In this document: positions 10,170 to 18,786 of the stretch, one piece after another | Position numbering within the stretch: the first letter of the stretch is position 1 | How the letters are laid out: each line of letters starts with the position of its first letter | Assembly (NCBI GenBank): GCA_938005465.1 | Contig: CALLNU010000024.1 | Location: forward strand, 8,467-72,466 | Direction of reading: 5' to 3' | Length of the DNA: 64,000 bases | Source of the DNA: an uncultured Collinsella sp. | GTDB lineage: Bacteria > Actinomycetota > Coriobacteriia > Coriobacteriales > Coriobacteriaceae | The notes under the pieces: generated by a model | Told to the model about the DNA's origin: nothing | The model's input: the letters and a program-made list of their open reading frames with translations, nothing else | Databases searched by the model: none | Translations under genes and position numbers: made by a program

Positions 10170-11822
10170 TCATTTACCCTGGTACATGCTGCCTAAATCC
10201 ACTACCCCTTCTACCGCGCCGACCATCTCGTCATCGTGAGAGACAACGATGATCAGCTGGCTTTGCTTGTTGCGCTTAACATAGGCCGCAAGCTCGGCGC
10301 GGCTTACAGCGTCTAACCCAGTCGTGGGCTCGTCGAGTACCAAAACTGACGACTTGCGTGAAATCGCCGACCATAAGTACACTCGGCGCAGCTCACCGCC
10401 CGAAAGCGCGGAGCAACGTTTCCCGAGCAACTCCTTCACGCTGTTTTCCAGCGAAAGTAGGCCATCTACACCCCGGTGATAGGAAGAAAAGGGCGTGTCG
10501 AAATACTCTAACAGCTCTTTCACCGTTTCGTCCGGCGCGAAGCACGACTGTGGGCAGCACGATATCTCTCTCGCACGTATGTAATCCAAGTCGCATTCTT
10601 CGATTGGCACGCCGTTGTATTTTACTTTGCCTTTCGATGAGTATAGCCCGAGCATCAAGTAAAGAAGTGACGTCTTGCCTCTTCCGTTTTCCCCAACTAT
10701 GCAATATGTACCAGGACCGGAAAACTTGAAAGAAAACCCGCCGAGGACCTCTCGGACAGATCCGTCTGGAAGGGCAACCGAGAATTCCAAATCAGATACC
10801 GAAATGTCATTTATTTCATCGAGTTTAGCTAAATCGGTCCGATTCCACCCCGATCTCTCCTTTTCTCTCGTCGCGATAGCCGTCCTATCCCATGATGCTT
10901 TGGCATCTTGATAGGATTTGAACAATGACATCATACTTTTCAAAGTCTTAAAGAGAACCGCGAAGTATGTACCGATGATAGTGTACTCGCCTATTGACAT
11001 AGTTCCGTTAATGATTCGTACTCCGGAAACAACAAGTATCACCGCTTGAAACAACGCTGCGAAAAGACCATCGAGCGATGTCAGAGAATATGATAGCTTT
11101 CCGGAGCGCAAAACTTTGGGAAAATAGCTCTTAAACCCAGCGTCGAGCGCTTGTTCGCTCTTGCCGTACGAAGATGTCAGTTGAATGTTGAGAATCTGAT
11201 TAAGCTGCGATGCAATTGCGGCGTAAAAGGCGCTGTCCGCCTCTTTCTTCTCATACGTGACCCTATACAAAAGTTTCCTCAACCCAGTAATTACACAGAA
11301 ATACACGATGAGGAGAATGATGGAAAACACCGCGAGAGTTGAATCAATTGACCATATGATAAGCAATACGATGGGAATGGCTACAATGGACAGCGGCGCA
11401 CTGATAAAATTCGCCAAAACGAAGGATGAGACCACGCTGGAGTCGGAAATAATCCGTTGCGTTGTATAGGCTGGATCGATGGTCCGACTCACCAAGTAAT
11501 CGTCTCTTTCAAAACGCAAGACGGCCTCCCTGAGAAGATCAAAGGAAAGTCTCGTGGTTATGCGAATGGAAAGTGTTCCTGCAAAATAAGTAAAGAGGGT
11601 GGAGAAAACTCCTATTGACGCAACCAGGAGCGCGAAGAGTACGGCGTCTCTTTCGCTGCGGTTACCGAGAAGAAAATCTAAGAATTTCCCGTTCACGTAT
11701 GGCATGGCATAGGAGAGAGCGGTTCCAATCACCGTGATAGCAATGAAGACGAAAGCCCCTTTTGCTCTGATGAACCTCGAGAGAACGCATCGAATCAAGG
11801 AAGGCCCCAATCTACCCGCCAC
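10170..11822 (-). CDS. ABC exporter half-transporter of the peptide island
   Basis: The 550-residue protein has a type IV exporter membrane domain (about residues 1-310, six predicted helices) fused to an ATPase domain. The ATPase has GENGRGKT Walker A (377-384), LSGGE signature (473-477), VLVLDEP Walker B (493-499) and an H-loop His in VVSHDD. It would act as a homodimer. There is no N-terminal C39 peptidase domain, so it would not itself cleave a double-Gly leader. Its convergent position beside the precursors inside the same AT-richer island makes export of the modified peptides, or resistance to them, the likely role by inference. The start is a GTG at 11820-11822 with a poor Shine-Dalgarno match; I saw no better one. 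Confidence 0.85.
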   Translation of the reverse strand: MAGRLGPSLIRCVLSRFIRAKGAFVFIAITVIGTALSYAMPYVNGKFLDFLLGNRSERDAVLFALLVASIGVFSTLFTYFAGTLSIRITTRLSFDLLREAVLRFERDDYLVSRTIDPAYTTQRIISDSSVVSSFVLANFISAPLSIVAIPIVLLIIWSIDSTLAVFSIILLIVYFCVITGLRKLLYRVTYEKKEADSAFYAAIASQLNQILNIQLTSSYGKSEQALDAGFKSYFPKVLRSGKLSYSLTSLDGLFAALFQAVILVVSGVRIINGTMSIGEYTIIGTYFAVLFKTLKSMMSLFKSYQDAKASWDRTAIATREKERSGWNRTDLAKLDEINDISVSDLEFSVALPDGSVREVLGGFSFKFSGPGTYCIVGENGRGKTSLLYLMLGLYSSKGKVKYNGVPIEECDLDYIRAREISCCPQSCFAPDETVKELLEYFDTPFSSYHRGVDGLLSLENSVKELLGKRCSALSGGELRRVYLWSAISRKSSVLVLDEPTTGLDAVSRAELAAYVKRNKQSQLIIVVSHDDEMVGAVEGVVDLGSMYQGK

Positions 11823-12137
11823 AAAACATCAATCACTGATACCTTACACCTCAACACAACAGGAGCGAAGATTTGCCAATGAGACTGCTTTAAGATTGCC
11901 TTGGGCCAATACGATCTCAAGCTCTTCCTACAAGAGAGTCGGAATCGGACATCTCCTCCGACGAACCTGGCAATCGGGCGGTTGAAATATCTTTTTCAAC
12001 CGCCCGATTGCCACAATAGATTTGAGCATCCGCCCACAAACGTCCGCGTTTTATACCCATCAAATCCTTTGCCTTTTGTCGTCTAGACTAGAAAAATCGC
12101 TCGAAATAACGCAACCGGCCTGCTCGCTTGAAGAAAC
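11823..12137. other. Promoter region of exporter gene
   Basis: Apart from the strong hairpin at 11969-12012, nothing gene-like is visible. The stretch 11823-11960 is expected to contain the exporter promoter on the minus strand. Confidence 0.4.
11969..12012. terminator. Strong hairpin terminator between methyltransferase remnant and exporter
   Basis: GGCAATCGGGCGGTTGAA and TTCAACCGCCCGATTGCC are perfect complements (18-bp stem) around a short loop. It would end minus-strand transcription from the methyltransferase remnant and so isolate the exporter gene. No long T-run follows. Confidence 0.7.
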
Positions 12138-12935
12138 CTAAGCCCGTAACGTAGATGTGCAAACTTCCGAAACGCCTTGCGCGGCATAGTGCGTATAAAC
12201 TTCGTCAACCGCCTCAGAAATATCTGAGTATCGCGCCGGGTCAAAAGCATACGATGTCGCAGCTATACCCTGCACCCATTCGGAACGCGGATTAATTGAA
12301 TAGCCACACAGCATCATCATACATGCATCTAGACCTGATTTCCCAAGTATCCGACGTATTGATGAGAGCATCGCGGGTCGCCCCTGCACCATCGTCGTCA
12401 CCCCTATTAGCAGTATTTACCGTTTTTCTCTAAATGCGTATCGCCACCCTTAAGAATACGAAGTGTTTTATCCAGACCCGATTGTCCTCCATCTCAAACG
12501 AAGGGATAAGGAATCTCATCCGGAATCGGCAGTAACGGAGGATTCACAACGACAAGCGAAAAACATGAGTCATCTCTCAGAGGGGAGTAAAGGCTCCCCT
12601 CAAGCACCCTAGTTTCGTCATCCAAAGAGTTGATGGCAGTGTTTTTCTTACAAAGGTCGACAACAAAAGGGTTGATTTCTACAGATGTTACATCCATGCC
12701 ACAGTTGGTAAGTATCAGGCCCTGTATTCTGGGGCCAGAACACAAATCGAGAGCCTTCCGTGCGCTCTGCGGTGTAAGGCGCCAATCTCAGCAAATCTGT
12801 CCCACAATACTGCGCTGAAGAACAAGACGGAACCCCTGAGCCAAACTCCCCTATACCTTATTAAGGCTAAGACAGGCAAGTTCACGCACCCGGCATATTC
12901 CAGAATAACATCCTATTGTTTTAGATGCTCTACAA
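12138..12935 (-). pseudogene. Degraded SAM-dependent methyltransferase gene
   Basis: Three minus-strand pieces in different frames line up as one class I methyltransferase. The piece around 12770-12900 ends in a segment reading WDRFAEIGAL. After a frameshift near 12770 comes ALDLCSGPRIQGL (motif I), then VEINPF and the NPPLLPIPDEIPYPFV motif. An in-frame TGA just below 12494 interrupts it and is followed by DGGQSGLDKTLRILKGG. A second frameshift near 12410 leads into the C-terminal piece ending at 12138. At least three lesions make it non-functional. It may once have been part of the island, but a link to the peptide pathway is not shown. Confidence 0.75.
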
Positions 12936-12981
12936 GCATGAACAGCCGCGAATCGGAAAGATCTTCTAGTTTCGCCCCGAC

Positions 12982-13520
12982 TGACCGCCAAGGGCCAAAA
13001 TGGCCCCTCCATCCCTGGGCGACCGGCTCTGGTGCGCCAAGGAGTGTCCCCAAGTGCCGGCAGAAAAGGAACGTCCCTATCTGCCGGCTAGAGGGCACCG
13101 AAGAGAATGGCGTAGGTAGTGGATTCGCCGAGCTTGAGCTCGTCGCCGGGATTGAGTTGGGCGGAACGGCCGGGTTCGACCTGAATGCAGACGCGCGTGG
13201 CCCCGTTTACCACCACGGTTCCGTTGGTGGACGACAAGTCCTCGACGTGCCAGATATTTTGAGCATCGCACCAGATATGGGCATGGCGGGCCGAGACATC
13301 GTCGCCGACGTCGGTAATATCGCCCTCGCCAGTGGCCAGCGCGCCAATCTCAACACCCTGCTCACTCGGCTGAATCCAGCGCGGGGCGCTCACGACAAAA
13401 CTGTTTTGCACGCGCAGCAAGCCCAAGGGGTGCGCCGGGGCGGGTTCGCGTTCGCCCGCAGTCAGCGACATGCCAAGCGAACGCGGCGTGGATGTGCCTC
13501 CGCCACAGGTCGCGTGTGCG
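12982..13520. repeat. Right copy of FHA-gene direct repeat
   Basis: This is homologous to 6246-6780 in the same orientation. It comprises about 100 bases of downstream sequence plus the 3' half of the FHA gene. This copy belongs to the intact gene and is therefore probably the parent. Confidence 0.85.
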
Positions 13521-14026
13521 TAGTCGATGGCATAGTTCACCGAGGACCGCACATCCGCCGAACAACCGACGGCGACAAACAGCACCAGCACGGCCTCGGC
13601 GCGCTCGGCGGGCATGAGTTCCGCCGCCTGGGACAGGCGATCGAGCGCGTTGCGATAGAGATTCGTGTCCTGGTGGCACTCTTCGAGCGCGCGTACCATC
13701 GGTTCACCTGCAGGACCGCACACCATATTGATCACAGCCGTGGAGTCCATGGGATTGCGCTGGCGCAGGGCCAGTTGCGACATAATACGCGCAGCCGAGG
13801 TACCGTATTCGGCAAAGTAGCGCTGCTGAAGCGTGCCGACCGGCGCGCGAACGATAAAGCGGGAAACCCAAGAGCGATCGGCGGCTCGGCTCTGCGGGCT
13901 GCGGCCGTCGGCGAGCGGACGGGACGAAAGCACCAAGCCGCACAGCTCGATATGGCTCAGATGCGCCGCGCGCTTAAAGATGTCAAACATGGCCCCGCAT
14001 GGGGTGAGCTCAACTTGAGATGCCAT
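13088..14026 (-). CDS. FHA-domain protein
   Basis: The 312-residue protein has an unrecognised N-terminal region (about 1-190) and a C-terminal FHA domain (about 215-312). The FHA core has GVEIGALATGEG, VSARHAHIW and DLSSTNGTVVVNG, the conserved loops that bind phosphothreonine peptides. The gene starts 3 bases after the stop of the kinase gene upstream, and its AAGGAGG ribosome binding site lies inside the kinase's last codons. It is therefore translationally coupled, and the FHA domain probably reads that kinase's phosphorylation. No signal peptide or membrane segment was seen, so it is likely cytoplasmic. It is the last gene of a three-gene operon; a truncated copy lies at 6352-6825. Confidence 0.88.
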   Translation of the reverse strand: MASQVELTPCGAMFDIFKRAAHLSHIELCGLVLSSRPLADGRSPQSRAADRSWVSRFIVRAPVGTLQQRYFAEYGTSAARIMSQLALRQRNPMDSTAVINMVCGPAGEPMVRALEECHQDTNLYRNALDRLSQAAELMPAERAEAVLVLFVAVGCSADVRSSVNYAIDYAHATCGGGTSTPRSLGMSLTAGEREPAPAHPLGLLRVQNSFVVSAPRWIQPSEQGVEIGALATGEGDITDVGDDVSARHAHIWCDAQNIWHVEDLSSTNGTVVVNGATRVCIQVEPGRSAQLNPGDELKLGESTTYAILFGAL

Positions 14027-14029
14027 GAC

Positions 14030-15874
14030 CTAGGCCTCCTTGGTCGTAGAAATAGAATCGGACGATACTTCGACAGGTCCGCCAAAAGTACGGGCAGCTG
14101 CGGCTCCACCGGCAAGCGGAGTCGCCATCTGGGCTTTTGTGCGTCGCGGTGCCGAAACGGGAAGTTCAAAGGCAAAGCCCATCGCAAGCAAAAACCACGT
14201 AAGCACATAGGTTGCAACCAGGGCGGCAATAAGGCCGCCCATCACGGCGCGTTGGGAAAATACGCTACATGCAGCCACAACCAGCACCGGAACCTCGCAG
14301 GCAGAAAGCGCAAGCACACCCTGCAGGAGCCCCGAGCGCCGATCGCGCGCAAGTGCCCCCGCGGCAACGCCGGCTATGCCTGGCAGCGCCAACGCCAGTG
14401 CGGCAATAATACCCGGTAGCGACCCAGACCACACGAGCGATCCCAAAGTCGCCGTCACGCGAGCGCCCGACGCCAGCAGCGCGGCCGAAACCACGACCAC
14501 AGCCCAAACCACGCCACAGACGACCGTCGCGCCGACCATCAGCGCGCGACGAACCGCGCGGCCAGACGCATCCATGGGGCACGGCGTGAGCGGCTCGCCG
14601 CGGAGCGAACGACCGACATTTTGCGCATAGTGGTCACAAAACGCCGAGAGCGCCGCCTCGACCGCCGCCGGCTCGGGACGATCTTTTTGATGGCTGGACA
14701 GACAGGCCATCACCACGTCGAACAGCTGGGCATCGACAAACGCCAGCGCATCGCGTAGCTCTTCGGAATCCGGCTCAAGCCCTAGCTGCTGGGCCTGCTC
14801 GGCCGCGGCGAGCGCCACATCGGGCTCACGACGAAGCAGCTGAGTCAAATCACAACCGGGCGCATGGGCACCAATGGGATAATCGGGCCGCGTGTCCATC
14901 TTGAGACGGTAGGGGCTCGCGATGTCGCGCGTCTTTTTGCGCGAACCCGAGGTGCCCGAAGTGCTCGGCGCGGCTTCGTATGGCGCGACGCCGGCAATGA
15001 GCTCGTAAACCGTGCTTGCCGCGGCATAGACGTCAATCGCCGGCGACATACGCAAAGCGCGCAGGTCGGGAATATCGTCGGTGAGCATCTCGGGCGGGGC
15101 ATAGGCAACCGTCGCGCGACGCAGCGTGGCATAGCGCTCCGTAAACGACGCCTTGCCGCCGGTACCGGCCACGGCCGACGCAGGCTCGAGCGCCAGCGAC
15201 GAGCCAAAGTCGATCAGGCACAGGTCAAAGGTGCCCTCGGCAAGCTGCCGGTCAAGCGGCAGACGCGCCGCACGCACCATAATATTAGCGGGCGAGATAT
15301 CGCGATGGACAAAGCCCTCGCCCACCAGGCTCATACGGCAGAGCAGATCGAACAGGTCGCGACCCAGACGCGCCGCCACAAGCGGCGACAGGCGTCCGGC
15401 ATCGTCCACGGCAAGTCGCGAACGCAAGCGGGCAAGCGTCTCGCCCTCGACCCATTCCATGACAATTGCAGGCACACCGTCGACCTCGCCCCAGCCATAG
15501 AGGCGGGGAAAGCCCTTAAGGCCCGAAAGGGCGCGATGGCATTCGTATTCCTCGCGAAACGCCGCCTTGAACTTGGCGACCAGCGCCTCGTGAGCGGCAT
15601 CGTCGTCGAACTCATCGCGCGTCGGCAAGATGAGCTGCTTGAGTGCCACGGCCTCGCCTTGGGCGTTGACGGCACGCGTCACGCGGCCGATACCGCCACG
15701 GCGCATGGTGGCATCGTCGGCAAACAGCATCGTAAAACGACGCAGATAGGCAGGCAGTTCGTCCTGACCGAGCGCAATGGCCGGCTCAAACCCGTCGACA
15801 CGCGCCAGGCGCAGGCCGACCATGGGATCGCGACCGAGCGATTGTGGTGTGGTGGATGCAAGATCGGTCATCAT
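14030..15874 (-). CDS. Membrane Ser/Thr protein kinase
   Basis: The 614-residue protein has an N-terminal eukaryotic-like kinase domain (about 45-370). Visible elements are a glycine loop GGIGRV (60-65), the ATP-binding Lys in AVALK (79), the catalytic loop HRDISPANIM (190-199) and IDFGSS (221-226). The loop has Ser where most Ser/Thr kinases have Lys, a variant also seen in other bacterial kinases. The C-terminal 430-580 holds several hydrophobic helices, so it is membrane-anchored with multiple passes. Its ATGATG start overlaps the TGA of the upstream gene, and its stop is 3 bases before the FHA gene. The three genes are thus one operon, and the FHA protein is its likely partner. Confidence 0.9.
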   Translation of the reverse strand: MMTDLASTTPQSLGRDPMVGLRLARVDGFEPAIALGQDELPAYLRRFTMLFADDATMRRGGIGRVTRAVNAQGEAVALKQLILPTRDEFDDDAAHEALVAKFKAAFREEYECHRALSGLKGFPRLYGWGEVDGVPAIVMEWVEGETLARLRSRLAVDDAGRLSPLVAARLGRDLFDLLCRMSLVGEGFVHRDISPANIMVRAARLPLDRQLAEGTFDLCLIDFGSSLALEPASAVAGTGGKASFTERYATLRRATVAYAPPEMLTDDIPDLRALRMSPAIDVYAAASTVYELIAGVAPYEAAPSTSGTSGSRKKTRDIASPYRLKMDTRPDYPIGAHAPGCDLTQLLRREPDVALAAAEQAQQLGLEPDSEELRDALAFVDAQLFDVVMACLSSHQKDRPEPAAVEAALSAFCDHYAQNVGRSLRGEPLTPCPMDASGRAVRRALMVGATVVCGVVWAVVVVSAALLASGARVTATLGSLVWSGSLPGIIAALALALPGIAGVAAGALARDRRSGLLQGVLALSACEVPVLVVAACSVFSQRAVMGGLIAALVATYVLTWFLLAMGFAFELPVSAPRRTKAQMATPLAGGAAAARTFGGPVEVSSDSISTTKEA

Positions 15875-16776
15875 AGGGCAAGCGCCGCCACGTTATTGTT
15901 GAAGTTACCGAGCGCGACGTCATCATCGCCGTAATGGCCGACCCATTGACATAGGTTGGTGTAACAGCCCCACAGATTGGCATACTGCTGATACCACTTT
16001 GACCGGGGCGAGAATGTCTGACGACCGAACTCGGCTCGAATGACAAACATCTCCCCGACCAGGCTGTCGCACGGTCTGGGATCTCCCGTAGAGTTATAGG
16101 TCGAGACCACGTCATTGGCACGAGAAACATAGCCGTCGAGCATGTTGTACTTGGTCACAAGCCAACTGTGAATGCTCTCTTCTTCAGCAGCGGAAAGGCC
16201 ACCGGAGTTTGCATCGTTGTCAGTGTTGCCGCCCGTCGAGCCGCCGTTTCCAGACCCTCCGGTAGAGGAACCCGACCCAGAGCCGCCGCCCGAACTCGAT
16301 GAATCCGAGCCGGAGCCAGAAGTATCCGAGCTACCGGGCTTTCCGGACTGCTGGGCGTCCTGCTCCTTTTGCTGCTCGACCTTATTCACCGTTGCCGCCA
16401 CGCTATTGTTGGACAACCGATCGATGATCTTGGTGTTGGTGAGCACGATGGTTTTGCCATTGGCAAGCGTGACTTCGTTGTCCGGGGCCTCGGCGCCGTC
16501 CGCATCGTCGGTGCCAAACACAATATGCCCGACCACACTTGCCCAAGCATATCCAGTCGTGGTGCCCAGATCGCTTTTGACCTCATGCCCCACGCGCGGT
16601 TCGCGTGCGGCATGCGCCTGCATCATGGACGGCACGGTCATGCCATAGGCAGAAACGCCAGCTATGACCAGCACCAGCGAGCACGATAGCAGTGCGTACG
16701 CCCGCGGCGCCAAGCCCAGTCGGCGTCGTATGCGCACCGCGGCGCCGCGCTTTGTCTGAGTGCCACCGGGCCGCAT
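15871..16776 (-). CDS. Membrane-anchored Ser/Gly-rich extracytoplasmic protein
   Basis: I chose the ATG at 16776 (301 residues) because GGGGGAGAA lies just before it; upstream ATGs at 16833 and 16869 would have to cross a terminator-like hairpin. An Arg-rich N-terminus is followed by one hydrophobic segment (about residues 25-50), then an extracytoplasmic region. A low-complexity linker of Ser, Gly, Asn and Asp occupies the middle. The C-terminal 90 residues, with Cys in PRPCDSL and WGCYTNLCQW, look like a small folded domain. Its stop overlaps the kinase start, so it may be the sensor or substrate of that kinase. The family is not recognised. Confidence 0.75.
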   Translation of the reverse strand: MRPGGTQTKRGAAVRIRRRLGLAPRAYALLSCSLVLVIAGVSAYGMTVPSMMQAHAAREPRVGHEVKSDLGTTTGYAWASVVGHIVFGTDDADGAEAPDNEVTLANGKTIVLTNTKIIDRLSNNSVAATVNKVEQQKEQDAQQSGKPGSSDTSGSGSDSSSSGGGSGSGSSTGGSGNGGSTGGNTDNDANSGGLSAAEEESIHSWLVTKYNMLDGYVSRANDVVSTYNSTGDPRPCDSLVGEMFVIRAEFGRQTFSPRSKWYQQYANLWGCYTNLCQWVGHYGDDDVALGNFNNNVAALAL

Positions 16777-16791
16777 GCGTTCTCCCCCAAC

Positions 16792-16822
16792 AAAAACACG
16801 CCGCTCGGGAGCGGCGCATTCA
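16792..16822 (-). terminator. Terminator-like hairpin directly before the kinase operon
   Basis: On the minus strand GCGCCGCTCCCGAGCGGCG is followed by TGTTTTTGTT, the form of an intrinsic terminator. It sits only about 15 bases before the start at 16776. It may end the recR transcript or act as an attenuator for the kinase operon. Confidence 0.65.
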
Positions 16823-17021
16823 TTCGAATCCATATTTGAGTGTATCAGCGAACCAAAAAGGTTGCGCAACGAATGGACAAATTAAGGATGCGAGCGGAAG
16901 CATCCATGCGATAAGCGGATACGAAGCATCTTTGTTGCACAACAAACTCACAGTCGCACGGGGAAATTATGACTACCCCGTGCGTCGCGAGGAAAACATA
17001 CGGCAGGAGCAGGCTCGCCAC

Positions 17022-17618
17022 CTAAATCGCGCGGCGGGCCTCGATGGCGCGGCCAAGCGTAAGCTCGTCGGCATACTCCAAGTCGCCGCCCACGGGAAGG
17101 CCGCTTGCCAGACGCGACACCTCGACGCCCAACGGCTTGATGGTACGGGCCAGATAGCTCGCCGTGGTCTCGCCCTCGATGTTGGGGTTGGTGGCGATGA
17201 TGACCTCATGGATATCCTCGTAGCCCAGACGCGCCAGCAGCTCGCGGATGTGCAACTGCTCGGGACCAATCTTGTCCATGGGACTGATCACGCCGCCCAA
17301 TACGTGGTAGAGGCCGTGGTAGCTGCCCGTGCGCTCGATCGCCTGGACATCGCGCGGCTCGCCCACCACGCAAATGCGAGTGGTATCGCGCATCGGGTCC
17401 TGGCAGATGGAGCACTCGTCGGCCGTGGCGTAGTTAAAGCAGCGGCTGCAAAAGTGGACCTCCTGCTTGACCTCCAGGATGGCCTCGGCCAGGCGGCGCG
17501 CCTCCTCGGCGTCGGCCTCCAACAGGTAATAGGCGATGCGCTGGGCCGACTTGGGACCAATGCCCGGCAGACGGCCCAGCTCATCGAGCAGTTTTTGCAG
17601 ACTGTGGTTGGCACTCAT
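17022..17618 (-). CDS. recR: Recombination protein RecR
   Basis: The 198-residue length is standard for RecR. It has the N-terminal helix-hairpin-helix (LPGIGPKSAQRIAYYLL), a four-Cys zinc finger (Cys 57, 60, 69, 72) and a Toprim domain starting at RICVVGEPRD with the later EGETTASYL segment. RecR works with RecF and RecO to load RecA at gapped DNA. It follows ybaB by 13 bases, the common dnaX-ybaB-recR order, here on the minus strand. The start ATG at 17618 follows the upstream stop closely. Confidence 0.97.
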   Translation of the reverse strand: MSANHSLQKLLDELGRLPGIGPKSAQRIAYYLLEADAEEARRLAEAILEVKQEVHFCSRCFNYATADECSICQDPMRDTTRICVVGEPRDVQAIERTGSYHGLYHVLGGVISPMDKIGPEQLHIRELLARLGYEDIHEVIIATNPNIEGETTASYLARTIKPLGVEVSRLASGLPVGGDLEYADELTLGRAIEARRAI

Positions 17619-17631
17619 ATATATGCGTGTC

Positions 17632-17952
17632 TTAGAACGGCATGCCCGGGATGTTGAGGCCGCCGGTGATGGCGCCCATCTGCTTGTTGGCGAGCTCGTT
17701 GACGCCGCGGACGGCCTCGTTGACGGCAGCCATGATCATATCCTGCAGCATATCGACGTCCTCGGGATCGAGCGCATCGGGATCGATGGTGAGGTTGACG
17801 AGCTCCATCTCGCCGTTAACGGTCACCTTGACCATGCCGCCGCCGGCAGAGGCGTCGACGGTCTGGGACTTGAGGTTCTCCTGCGCGGCGGCAAGCTGCT
17901 CCTGCATCTTGCGAGCCTGCTTCATCATCTGCTGCATGTTCATACCGGCCAT
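17632..17952 (-). CDS. ybaB: YbaB/EbfC-family nucleoid-associated protein
   Basis: The 106-residue protein starts with the Met- and Gln-rich helix typical of the family (NMQQMMKQARKMQEQL). It continues into the conserved GMVKVTVNGEMELVNLTIDP sheet segment and ends in LNIPGMPF. YbaB dimers bind DNA non-specifically and are usually encoded between dnaX and recR, as here. AAAGGAG precedes the ATG at 17952. Confidence 0.95.
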   Translation of the reverse strand: MAGMNMQQMMKQARKMQEQLAAAQENLKSQTVDASAGGGMVKVTVNGEMELVNLTIDPDALDPEDVDMLQDMIMAAVNEAVRGVNELANKQMGAITGGLNIPGMPF

Positions 17953-18291
17953 GATGGCTCCTTTACGTGCGGCCGCACGCCGAGCTGCAAGGGCAGCCGG
18001 AGCACGGCGGGACTTTCAAACTCAAAAATCGTACCACGGCGCGCGGCGAGAGAGCGGGGCGGACGTGTTACCTCAGTCGATATACATGTCCTCCAATACA
18101 AACCGCACTCAAAGATTATGCAAGGTCGAATTATGCAAGGTTGCATAATATCGCACACTCAATCTAGTAGAGCCGAATCCGGCATTTCATGTGCGCCACT
18201 AAATAGCTAAATGCCGAACCGCTGCTCGAGGCGGCGCACATGGCGGCAGGGTATAATTTGATTGCCATAGATAGTAATTTGGAGGTGCCCC
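17953..18291. other. Intergenic region between ybaB and 18292 gene
   Basis: This holds the divergent promoters of the minus-strand ybaB-recR unit and the plus-strand gene at 18292. Its main feature is the palindrome at 18130-18149. No RNA gene was recognised. Confidence 0.4.
18130..18149. promoter_or_regulatory. Operator-like palindrome with extra half-site
   Basis: ATTATGCAAGGTTGCATAAT is a 20-bp inverted repeat with 9-bp perfect arms. A further copy of the left arm, ATTATGCAA, lies 16 bases upstream (18114-18122). The arrangement suggests cooperative binding of a dimeric regulator in the divergent promoter region. Confidence 0.5.
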
Positions 18292-18765
18292 ATGAATGCC
18301 CCCAACGCGCTCCAAAACATCCGCTCAAAACACCCCGTTGCATATGTGGTTCTCTATCTCTTTGTCGGCTGGGCATTGCTGGTTGTCATCACCCATGCCA
18401 TAGCTTTTGGAGCAGAACTGCTGATAGCCAGCTCGGACCAGCCCGTCGTCAAATGGGAGACGACCGATGAGTGCACCGACGGAACCCGAACCGTCTACTA
18501 CAACAGCCCGTCCCTCTATCAAGAGTTCAAGGTCAAGATAAAGGACTTCAAGATTGTCGATGCCGAGCTAGGCGTTTATTTGGCAATCGGAGCAACCATT
18601 AACGCCGAGCAAGTCGAGTACACGGCCAGCCATGCGACGTATCGTATCGACCTCAGCATCCTAGGCCGACCGTCACGCACCTGTCTGCTCAAATGCGACA
18701 TACGCGGCACCACACTACACATGTCCGAAATACAGATGCGCCCGGACAAGGGGTCCTCTTCTTGA
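18292..18765 (+). CDS. Hypothetical single-pass membrane protein
   Basis: The 157-residue protein has one strong hydrophobic segment (about 17-45, HPVAYVVLYLFVGWALLVV onward) and then a polar domain with three Cys, probably outside the membrane. GGAGGTG lies just before the ATG. It is inserted in opposite orientation between dnaX and ybaB, which are normally contiguous. I do not recognise its family. Its neighbours are housekeeping genes and give no functional hint. Confidence 0.7.
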   Translation: MNAPNALQNIRSKHPVAYVVLYLFVGWALLVVITHAIAFGAELLIASSDQPVVKWETTDECTDGTRTVYYNSPSLYQEFKVKIKDFKIVDAELGVYLAIGATINAEQVEYTASHATYRIDLSILGRPSRTCLLKCDIRGTTLHMSEIQMRPDKGSSS

Positions 18766-18786
18766 GCAGTATACCCGCCTGCGCAG

